From assembly GCA_002499445.1 (NCBI GenBank), contig DALS01000041.1, positions 1 to 24,974 of the forward strand: a stretch of DNA of 24,974 nt, written 5' to 3'. The position numbers and the translations under genes were made by a program. Source of the DNA: Methanosarcina sp. UBA293. Lineage in GTDB: Archaea > Halobacteriota > Methanosarcinia > Methanosarcinales > Methanosarcinaceae. Shown piece by piece: positions 7,280 through 14,259 of the stretch. The notes under the pieces were generated by a model, which worked only from the letters and a program-made list of their open reading frames with translations, had not been told where the DNA came from and searched no databases. Positions within the stretch are counted from its first letter, which is position 1; every line of letters starts with the position of its first letter.

Positions 7280-9082
7280 TTAGATATTAGATATATTATA
7301 CGTATGATTATTTTCGACCCAGAAAGTAATCGAATTATCATCTTCTAGGTTATAACTAAGGAATTTTTCGGATGTGCTATCGAAAACCTGCGTATTTTTT
7401 CCAGCATTTATTCTTACATTTACAAGGGCAGCAGCACCGTTTGTGTGCGCATCAAACAGGACAGAGTGTTCAGTATATTTAAGGTTCTCAAAACTGGCAT
7501 GATACGTGTTTCGGCTTATTTGACCATATTCATAAAAAGAGACTATGGATATATTGTTTGAATCGTAATTATCTACCCAGTTTTGAAATTTTGAGCGGCT
7601 AATTGAATACTTTATAGCTGGATCCAGATCAAGTTCATGGGTAAAAACTGAGTGTGCCATACCTGCTTTGGATGCTGTTTCCCACCATTCCCATGTGTCA
7701 TCGTCCAGATTCCCAACAGTATTTTCCGCATGAATTCCCGAATCTCCGTTTCTCCAGAACATCCCCAAGTTTTCATACGCATAAATAGCATGTGTAACAG
7801 TATCTCTGTTTCTCATGGAGCACCAGCTTGTTGGTTTTCGCCCGATTTTTTCATAAACGTACGAGTATCCTTCATCCATTATTTTATATGCTTGCTCAAG
7901 TGGGAAGCTATTCAACTCTTTAGAGTAATGTACTCCTATATCCCATGAATCATTGATGACCAGATTGCGCAAGTATTCAAGGTCCGTTTCACTACACTGC
8001 TCAAGGAGCTCGATATCAAACCATATCGTTCCTTTATGCTTTTTGCTGTTCAGGTAGCGTATGCCCTGCTCGGTTGTATTTCTAACATGCGGCCCATCAA
8101 GTCCGAAAGCTAGCATTCTGTTGCTTCCAATCGCAGTTATGAACTTCCTATCTGTTGTCTGCTTTATACTGTATACATCAACATCCAGGTACGTTCCTTT
8201 CCCCATTATAAAAGATGTGATCTTGATGTACCCGTTTGAAAAGTCTATATACGGTAATCTCTGTCTGTCGATATTATAAAATGGGGTCACTATACAGTTT
8301 CCGTCTTTCGTGCAAATAGTGTTTGTTTTATTACACCCATCAAAAGTGATCTCAAAATCTGATCTTTCTGCCGCATTCCCAATACATATGGTTTCAGATC
8401 TAATATCCTCAGAGGAGTCATCCTCAGAAGAGTCTTTAAAATAGCTTTTTAATACAATGCTGTTGTTTATTTTTTGAATAGTCAACTTTGAACCTGGGCT
8501 ATTAAGTTCAATAAAACTTTTGGGATCATCTGTGTTTATATCTATCGAGATTTGGTAGGTACATTTAACCATCGGTATAAGATTACAGATATAAAGTGAT
8601 CCAGTTCTTCTTGGCTGCTCTTTATAGTGAATTAGCGGTATGGCAGCAGCTTTACAGAACCTGTAAAGCTCTAAAGATTTAATTAAATCTGCTGTATACT
8701 CATTTATTCCGGATTCTAAAATAGTGTCTGCGGCTGGTAATAAAATGTTAGGAAATAAACAGGAATTTCTTGTGACTTTACAATTTAATTTTGAGATATT
8801 GAGAGAAAGCTCTGATTTCATAGTTCCATAAAGTGCAGAATATAGTTTGTCGTGTTTATCATAAATCTTCTTATTACCCTGAAGTTTTGCAATGAAAATA
8901 TTATTCGGAATACCTTTAGCTTTAGAGTAATTTTGTGAAAACAGTGTGAGAGTACCCTGATCAATATGCTCATGGGGTTTCGGAATAATCTTACTAGGGT
9001 ACGTTTTAGTTCCTCCCATATATAAACTGCTTAAAATAAATAGTGCAGAAAGAAATATTTTTGGACGATAACGGCTGTCCAC
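7280..9082 (-). CDS. Secreted protein of unknown function with a deacetylase-like C-terminal half
   Basis: A 600-aa protein with an export signal: short positive start, then hydrophobic residues 9-22 (IFLSALFILSSLYMGG). GTG start at 9082 with GGTGG five bases upstream and an in-frame stop just before. I do not recognise the N-terminal half (about 30-320), which has many Asn, Ser and Asp, a DSSEDDSSED patch and possible disulfide cysteines. The C-terminal half resembles the NodB/polysaccharide-deacetylase fold: GLDGPHV in the place of the metal-binding DD motif, GTIWFDIELL in the place of ATFF, WDIGVHYSKEL in the place of GHEIGxH, and KPTSWC in the place of the RPP motif. The residues are not canonical, so deacetylase activity is uncertain. 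It lies on the same strand as a methyltransferase and the glycan genes further upstream, which fits a cell-surface role. Confidence 0.68.
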   Translation of the reverse strand: MDSRYRPKIFLSALFILSSLYMGGTKTYPSKIIPKPHEHIDQGTLTLFSQNYSKAKGIPNNIFIAKLQGNKKIYDKHDKLYSALYGTMKSELSLNISKLNCKVTRNSCLFPNILLPAADTILESGINEYTADLIKSLELYRFCKAAAIPLIHYKEQPRRTGSLYICNLIPMVKCTYQISIDINTDDPKSFIELNSPGSKLTIQKINNSIVLKSYFKDSSEDDSSEDIRSETICIGNAAERSDFEITFDGCNKTNTICTKDGNCIVTPFYNIDRQRLPYIDFSNGYIKITSFIMGKGTYLDVDVYSIKQTTDRKFITAIGSNRMLAFGLDGPHVRNTTEQGIRYLNSKKHKGTIWFDIELLEQCSETDLEYLRNLVINDSWDIGVHYSKELNSFPLEQAYKIMDEGYSYVYEKIGRKPTSWCSMRNRDTVTHAIYAYENLGMFWRNGDSGIHAENTVGNLDDDTWEWWETASKAGMAHSVFTHELDLDPAIKYSISRSKFQNWVDNYDSNNISIVSFYEYGQISRNTYHASFENLKYTEHSVLFDAHTNGAAALVNVRINAGKNTQVFDSTSEKFLSYNLEDDNSITFWVENNHTYNISNI

Positions 9083-9160
9083 TAAACCACCACATCAATT
9101 CATGTCCATTTTCCAATTTGACTCTGTTCTCTTAAATTCAATTCCCGTCTGAACAGCCGC

Positions 9161-9865
9161 TTAAGCCCGAGACAATATTGCATGATATTTGTACTCATAA
9201 TACATTGAACGTACGTAAATCATTTTAAAACCGTGCTTATTTGCAATTTCTTCAACTTTGTAGGGATTGTGGGCTGACCCGAGAATGTCTTTTGGGCGAT
9301 TTTTCAGGCTTGCCGATATTATAGTCCGGAACTCGAAACCTATTTTGCGTAAAATACTGAGGCAACTTGCATTCTGTGAGAATAGTCCAATTTTCCATAA
9401 CGGGTACAGTCGGGAGTCCAATAAGTCAAATAGTACTATTTTGCCTCCTTTATTCAGATGCTTTGATGCATTAACGATAAAATCGTCAATTTCTTGAAAT
9501 GTTAAATACTGAATTACTCCGGCTGCAGTTATCCGGTCAAAAGAAGTATCCAAATTCTCCCAGAGCGTCTCATGGTCAGCAAGGATTAGATCTATGTTTT
9601 GACATTTTTTTCTCTCAATTCTTTTTCCTGCTTCCTCAAGCATGGATTGGGAAAAGTCCACTCCTAAAAGCTGTTCATATTTCTGGGCATAGTAGGTCAG
9701 GAGTTCTGCGGCTCCACACCCGAAATCAAGAAGGGTGCTACCCCCGTCAAGGTGGTATAGTTTTTCCCTTGCTTCCATAGCAAGAAACCCCTCAGATGAA
9801 CATCTATGTCCCCCATGTTTTTTGTCCTTAAAAAACTCTTTCCAGATATTTTCTGATTTTGACAT
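9161..9865 (-). CDS. Class I SAM-dependent methyltransferase
   Basis: Small-molecule type methyltransferase with the Rossmann SAM site: TLLDFGCGAAE at 44-54 (motif I), LLGVDFSQSML at 67-77 with acidic Asp70 binding the ribose, DLILADHETL (motif II) and RITAAGVIQYL (motif III). At 234 aa it is a bare catalytic domain. ATG at 9865 has GGGAG about ten bases upstream. The next gene on the strand (start 9082) is 78 bases downstream, so the two may be co-transcribed. The substrate is not readable from sequence; sugars, lipids or surface polymers are plausible from the neighbourhood. A symmetrical TATA-like site at 10009-10022 lies upstream. Confidence 0.85.
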   Translation of the reverse strand: MSKSENIWKEFFKDKKHGGHRCSSEGFLAMEAREKLYHLDGGSTLLDFGCGAAELLTYYAQKYEQLLGVDFSQSMLEEAGKRIERKKCQNIDLILADHETLWENLDTSFDRITAAGVIQYLTFQEIDDFIVNASKHLNKGGKIVLFDLLDSRLYPLWKIGLFSQNASCLSILRKIGFEFRTIISASLKNRPKDILGSAHNPYKVEEIANKHGFKMIYVRSMYYEYKYHAILSRA

Positions 9866-9997
9866 GTTTTTCGGACTCCCAAATCTTGCTAATTTCTATA
9901 TCTCTTCCCAGAAAATCTGTAATTTACAGATTATGAAATATTCAACTTTTAATTGAACTGACTCTAAACTGCAAAAAAGATTAAAAAATTTTATTTC

Positions 9998-10022
9998 ACA
10001 CATATGTGTATAAATATTTATA
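9998..10022. promoter_or_regulatory. Palindromic operator abutting a symmetrical TATA box
   Basis: ACACATATGTGT (9998-10009) is a perfect 12-base palindrome. It shares its last base with TATAAATATTTATA (10009-10022), a perfect 14-base palindrome that reads as an archaeal TATA box on both strands. It sits between the minus-strand methyltransferase (start 9865) and the plus-strand orphan start at 10167, so a divergent promoter with an overlapping operator is plausible. Confidence 0.45.
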
Positions 10023-10242
10023 ATTTTCTAATTTTAATCATCAGGTCAATGTCATGAAATGACAAGGTTTCTAAAGCATTACTTCGAGCAAACACATTAT
10101 AAACATAAAAGTGGACTTAGAAATCAGTAATATTCAAGAGTTTCGCTAATAAACTACAGGTGGACAATGATAAACATGAGAATCAAGGATTGAAAAACGT
10201 CTGTGTTCATATATACTTCTTGTTTATTTATGCTCGCCTATA

Positions 10243-10279
10243 TTTATTCGCAGTTTATTCATAGTTTATTCGTAATTTA
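10243..10279. repeat. 11-bp tandem repeat, about three copies
   Basis: tttattcgcag, tttattcatag and tttattcgtaa follow one another at 10243-10275, with a partial fourth copy. The period of 11 is close to one helical turn. Probably slippage in AT-rich debris. Confidence 0.6.
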
Positions 10280-10401
10280 CCAAGATTGTATGGAAATCAA
10301 TGCATATAAGGCATTTCCCAAAATAAAAAATTTGAAGTTATTTTTATTATTTCTTAACTGCTTTTTATCTTTCCTTAGCTGCTTAATAAGAATATTTTTG
10401 A

Positions 10402-10713
10402 ATTGAGTCAATCCCTAAGGTCGAGAAAAATATTCCTGAAGAAGTTCTTAAAAGCCTGCATTCGGTCTGCCAGTTGCATGAGCAGGTGGTCTTCAATCAC
10501 GATAAATGCAAGGAGTTTAGCGAAAAACCGTCCTCACTTTTGATCTGGCTTAAAAATATCAAGCTTTATCGGTTGGCTGATAGACTAATGAGCATTCTCC
10601 TCAACTGCAAGCCAAAAGAGGCTTCTCGCTGTGAGAAAGCAAATCTTGTAGGGGGAGATGATGAAAGAGATTACAAAAGAAGCTCAGCGAGCTGCCGGAA
10701 AATGAGAAACTAA
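10402..10713 (+). pseudogene. Remnant of an unrecognised gene
   Basis: The frame after TGA at 10399-10401 has coding-like composition for about 70 codons (KVEKNIPEEVLKSLH, then LLIWLKNIKLYRLADRLM), unlike the AT-rich spacer before it, but has no proper start and ends in an unnatural basic tail. A second frame continues with coding character at about 10673-10740 (LQKKLSELPENEKLSFFIYG), suggesting a frameshift in the original gene. TTG at 10474 is the only possible start of any note. I cannot name the family. Likely a decayed gene fragment. Confidence 0.45.
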
Positions 10714-10801
10714 GCTTTTTCATTTATGGAAGACATTTTTTAGGCTGCGTTTCCATTTCTTTTCGCAGGAGAAAAAGGTGTTTTATTTATTTTTTAGTAA
10801 T

Positions 10802-11521
10802 TCATTTATATTTTTCAAGTTTTGCTCTTTCTTGGAGAGTTAAAAAATGACAGTTTTCAGCTTTTAAGGTTCGGATCAGGACTTTAAGATTTTCAAGGGC
10901 TTTTTCTCCAGTGTTGAACCTGCAATCCAGGCGTATTGGCATGTTTGACATGTTCACGAACTCCCAGGGATGGACAAAGACTACAGGAGCTTTTGAGTGT
11001 TTGAGCAACGGGAGAAAAAAATCAGGGGGCAGCCTTAGAAAAGAAGAGGTAACTGTGGCAGGAATCCTGATTATCTTGCTTTCTGTCTTGCCCTGAAAAA
11101 ATGGAGGCTTGTAAATAGCAAGGGAAGAATCATAAAGGAAACCCTCTTCTTCCAAGAGTTTAAGATATTTTTTTGGGAACTGGAGATTTGGAGCTCTAAA
11201 GGAGATTAGTTCCCTTTCAAATTGCCTTAGGACTTTTCCAGCCTGCTTGAGAGCAAGCCTGGCTTCTTCTTTGTCCATTTGGTCAAAACGCGCATGGGTA
11301 TATCCATGGCATCCAACTTCATGACCTTCTTTATGAATTCTGTATATAAGGTCTGGATACTGTTCAGCCATCACTCCTGTAACGAAGAATGTTGCCCTAA
11401 TCTCTTCTTTTTTAAAGAGGTCAAGTAGCTTAGGCAGCCCTTCTTCCATGCCTCTCGTGCTTGTAAGCATTGGAGGACAGTCTTCTTCCACATCAACGGT
11501 TATTGTGATATTTTTCATCAT
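10802..11521 (-). CDS. Polysaccharide deacetylase (NodB-type)
   Basis: Carbohydrate esterase family 4 type deacetylase that removes N-acetyl groups from a glycan. Visible motifs: ITVDVEED near residue 4-11 with the first metal-binding acid, ATFFVTG, GHEVGCHGYTHARFD with the two metal-binding histidines, SFRAPNLQFP (the RAP motif) and VFVHPWEF, a late histidine motif seen in deacetylases of exopolysaccharide loci. I chose the paired ATGs at 11521/11518 rather than upstream codons, since family homology begins at MKNITITVDVEED; this gives 239 aa. It overlaps the end of the glycosyltransferase gene by 29 bases, which suggests translational coupling. No signal peptide is visible, so it probably acts in the cytoplasm on a lipid-linked or nucleotide sugar, as in glycan-precursor pathways (inference). 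Confidence 0.87.
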   Translation of the reverse strand: MMKNITITVDVEEDCPPMLTSTRGMEEGLPKLLDLFKKEEIRATFFVTGVMAEQYPDLIYRIHKEGHEVGCHGYTHARFDQMDKEEARLALKQAGKVLRQFERELISFRAPNLQFPKKYLKLLEEEGFLYDSSLAIYKPPFFQGKTESKIIRIPATVTSSFLRLPPDFFLPLLKHSKAPVVFVHPWEFVNMSNMPIRLDCRFNTGEKALENLKVLIRTLKAENCHFLTLQERAKLEKYK

Positions 11522-12626
11522 AAATAACACTTGTATATACCATGGTTGTCTGCTCACATATCCTGTTCCAATCATAGTTTGGAAGCTCTCGAAAAGCTTC
11601 CTTGGCAAAGGAATCTCGCAGGGCTGGAGTTTCTATCAGATTCTCGAGATAAGATGAAAATTCGGTAAGACTGTCCGCAAGGTAGCCGTTTACTCCGTTC
11701 TTGATAATATCCGAGACTCCGCTATTATTCATTGCAACAACAGGAACCTTTTTTGACATTGCTTCCAGAATCGAAATTCCAAAAGCCTCATTAACCGATG
11801 GAAGGGCAAAGATATCTGCCTGCTCTAGATATCCAAGTACTTTTTTCCTAGGAACTTCCCCTGAAAAATAGAAATTTTCAGATAAACCTGACTTCTCTAC
11901 TGTTTTTTCCAGTTTTTCCCTGAGTGGACCATCTCCTACCATTACAAATAATAAATTATCATGTTTCTCTAGAAGTAAAGGAGCGAGGTCTATAATATGC
12001 TGGACCCCCTTCTTTTTTGTCATGCGTGCGACTGTGACGACTACAATCTTTCCTCTTGTATCTACAGGAAGAGGATCTTTGATCACGCTGCCTTCAGAAT
12101 CAATGCCATTAAAAATCCGATAAATAGGTTTTACTGTCATCAACTTTGAGTCTGTTTCAACTGCCGAACTGACAGCAATTACAGCATCTGCATATTGTAA
12201 AAGTAACTTGCCTGCAAGATACAAAAAATGGCGGTATGACGTATTTCCCACAAGGGAATGGTTTGTTACTACTACAGGAATTCCAAGTTTTTTGGATGCA
12301 AGAAGAGCGCCCATACCAATAGGAGAATCCAGCCCATGGGGATTGACAATCTCATAACTTCCGTTTTTCAAATGATTGAAAAGCTCTTTATACGCATTGG
12401 GCGTGAGAAATCGACTCTGCCCGGGTAAAGCCCTACCTTTGAGCCTTATAACTGAAACGCCGTCTCGGATACTGTATTCAGGGACACCCGGATAACTTCT
12501 TGTAATAACGCTTACCTCGTGACCGTACATGCTCAGGGTTTTGGCAAGGGTATGCATTGAATACTCGATTCCTCCGACTTTTGGAAAATACCAGTCACTG
12601 ATCAGTGCAATTTTGTATTTTTCCAT
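11493..12626 (-). CDS. GT4-family glycosyltransferase
   Basis: Retaining glycosyltransferase of GT-B fold, family 4, which moves a sugar from a nucleotide donor to a lipid or glycan acceptor. The N-terminus has the acceptor-domain start KIALISDWYFPKVGGIEYSM. The donor domain begins near VVVTVARMTKKKGVQH, and the family E-x7-E motif is present as EAFGISILE. Length 377 aa is normal. Start at ATG 12626 lies inside the end of the flippase-like gene (25-base overlap) and its end overlaps the deacetylase start, so the three genes form one tightly packed operon. Donor and acceptor sugars cannot be assigned. No membrane segment is obvious, so it likely works at the inner face of the membrane. Confidence 0.9.
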   Translation of the reverse strand: MEKYKIALISDWYFPKVGGIEYSMHTLAKTLSMYGHEVSVITRSYPGVPEYSIRDGVSVIRLKGRALPGQSRFLTPNAYKELFNHLKNGSYEIVNPHGLDSPIGMGALLASKKLGIPVVVTNHSLVGNTSYRHFLYLAGKLLLQYADAVIAVSSAVETDSKLMTVKPIYRIFNGIDSEGSVIKDPLPVDTRGKIVVVTVARMTKKKGVQHIIDLAPLLLEKHDNLLFVMVGDGPLREKLEKTVEKSGLSENFYFSGEVPRKKVLGYLEQADIFALPSVNEAFGISILEAMSKKVPVVAMNNSGVSDIIKNGVNGYLADSLTEFSSYLENLIETPALRDSFAKEAFRELPNYDWNRICEQTTMVYTSVIYDEKYHNNR

Positions 12627-13564
12627 ATTTTAAATCCTCCATAATGAAGCAGGTATAGGAATCCTATCACGCTGCTGAGCCCAAAGGAGATAAAACGCTC
12701 GAGAAAGACAAAGCTACTTGCTGAAGCGAGTGGCAGCCCTAAATAGAGAAGAACTGAAATAAGACCTCCTTCAACTATTCCAAGCCCCCCTGGAGTAATT
12801 GGCAGGCTTCCAAGCAGCAAGTATAAAATAGAGACTGTTGCAAGAAAATGTAGAGAGAGAGGAAGGCTCAGAGATAAAGCAATCAGCTTGAGACGTATTA
12901 TATCAAGAATCCAGACTCCAGAGGATAAAAGAAGAACTGAAATAAAGGATTTATGAAGTTGCCTCCAATTTTCGTAAATTCTCTTGAGAAATGGAGATAA
13001 TTTTCCTCGAAAAACCCATATCAATGCTCCTGCTATGAGGAAGAATGAAAGCAATAAATAGGTTGAGCTTAGCTTTAGACTACTTTTTATGGGTAAGAAT
13101 TTGATCTCTAATGAAGGGAACGAGTATAGAACATAAATTAATAAGATGGTAATGGGTATTGCTTCAACCAGCCTTTCAAAGAGAATTGACACGAAAGCAT
13201 TAGTAAGACTTATTCCAAACCGCTTGTTAACCCAGAGTATCCGAAGTGGTTCGCCTCCGGCCCGGCTTGCTGGAGTTAGATTATTTGCAAATATTCCTCC
13301 GAAAATAACAGGAACAAGATCTGTAGGCTTAAGATTATAATCCATACAGGAGAGAACCTTCTGCCAGCGGATTGCGAATAAGTACACACTCAGAAGGTAA
13401 ACTAAAAATGCCAGAATAAAATAACGTATTTTGGTTTCACTGAGAATTCTCAAGCTTTCTCCCAGGACAGGTGCAATATCTGTCCAGTAGATATGGATCA
13501 GAACTACTCCTGCTGTAAGCAGTAAAAGAGCTGTTATTACTTTCTTTAAGTCTCCCTGGTCCAA
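12602..13564 (-). CDS. Flippase-like membrane protein (UPF0104/AglD-related)
   Basis: Polytopic membrane protein of the lysylphosphatidylglycerol-synthase transmembrane (UPF0104) family, which occurs with glycan assembly genes and as the membrane part of AglD-type archaeal N-glycosylation enzymes. The hallmark blocks are NLTPASRAGGEPLRI near 95-110 and PITPGGLGIVEGGL near 255-269. Seven or eight hydrophobic helices are seen over 320 aa. The start is TTG at 13564, supported by GAGGTG five bases upstream and an in-frame TGA nine bases before. First gene of the operon with the glycosyltransferase and deacetylase. A role in moving a lipid-linked sugar across the membrane is inferred from family and context. 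Confidence 0.85.
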   Translation of the reverse strand: MDQGDLKKVITALLLLTAGVVLIHIYWTDIAPVLGESLRILSETKIRYFILAFLVYLLSVYLFAIRWQKVLSCMDYNLKPTDLVPVIFGGIFANNLTPASRAGGEPLRILWVNKRFGISLTNAFVSILFERLVEAIPITILLIYVLYSFPSLEIKFLPIKSSLKLSSTYLLLSFFLIAGALIWVFRGKLSPFLKRIYENWRQLHKSFISVLLLSSGVWILDIIRLKLIALSLSLPLSLHFLATVSILYLLLGSLPITPGGLGIVEGGLISVLLYLGLPLASASSFVFLERFISFGLSSVIGFLYLLHYGGFKIWKNTKLH

Positions 13565-14015
13565 AAATACACCTCAAAGAAACTCTGAGTAATATTATAT
13601 TGCAAGTATGGTTTTTCACTAATTAAAAGTCTGCCTCAATGTGAATTTTTTCCTAAATTGGGATTGATTTATGCTCATGATCTGGCTACTCTTGATCTGA
13701 CAACTTCCCCGATCGAAAAAGCAACATTTTAAAGTATTTTTCTATATAGCCGAAGCTTGAAACTCACTAAATATACCTTTCATCTTCTACTCTAGTACCC
13801 CATTTTAGATTCAGGCTCTTTTTATATAATACCTGTCATCATAGTCATTTTTATGATTTTAAGCTTCCACTTTAAGTTCTTCATTTAAATCTATCCTTCT
13901 TTACAGGCTTTTTTCTATACTCTTCCTTTAAAAGACAACAGTATTAATAATCTTGAAAAGAGTTCTAAAGCAAAAGTATCTGTGAGTTTTCGGAAAGAAT
14001 AAAATAGGAAAACAG

Positions 14016-14065
14016 GTGTGATCTAATAGTTATTACAGATGTGTGATCTAATAGTTGTCATAGAT
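14016..14065. repeat. 25-bp tandem direct repeat, two abutting copies
   Basis: gtgtgatctaatagtt is identical at 14016-14031 and 14041-14056; the following nine bases are similar (attacagat and gtcatagat). The copies abut exactly, about 200 bp before the aconitase start. They may be paired regulator sites. Confidence 0.75.
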
Positions 14066-14133
14066 AATTCTAAAATACATCATATAACCATTACAATCAA
14101 AAATGCAGAATGTTTAGATATAATATAAGATTT

Positions 14134-14155
14134 GGATATAATTAGTATTATATCC
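14134..14155. promoter_or_regulatory. Inverted repeat upstream of aconitase
   Basis: GGATATAAT and ATTATATCC form a perfect 9-bp inverted repeat around TAGT, centred about 115 bp before the aconitase start. It includes TATA-like words on both strands. It looks like a dimeric operator overlapping or next to the promoter. Confidence 0.5.
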
Positions 14156-14259
14156 GTTCCACTCTATTCACCTGACTTTAATCAAATTTTGGTGCTTTCA
14201 TACGGTAAAGAAAGTCTACAATATCATGTTTTTAATATTTTACTGGAGGTAAGAGATAT

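Larger units (their letters stand above)
9866..10401. other. Gene-poor stretch with promoter-like signals and an orphan start
   Basis: No intact gene. It contains two abutting palindromes (9998-10022), a TATA-like TTATAAACA near 10099-10107, and a well-formed start region: AGGTGG then ATG at 10167, which runs into TGA after only eight codons (MINMRIKD). It also holds a short 11-bp tandem repeat. An open frame of 67 codons at 10203-10406 is AT-driven and has no ribosome binding site. The picture is of a gene whose body was lost while its promoter and start remain. Confidence 0.5.
13565..14259. promoter_or_regulatory. Divergent intergenic region upstream of aconitase
   Basis: About 700 bp without a gene, between the minus-strand glycan operon and aconitase. 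It is AT-rich and full of stops in all frames. The features I can see are a tandem 25-bp repeat (14016-14065), an inverted repeat (14134-14155) and the aconitase ribosome binding site GGAGGT (14245-14250). Both divergent promoters should lie here. Confidence 0.5.

Noticed and set aside
10203..10406. 67-codon plus-strand open frame with hydrophobic residues
   Set aside because: AT-rich sequence with an 11-bp tandem repeat gives Phe, Leu, Ile and Tyr by composition; no ribosome binding site and no recognisable pattern.
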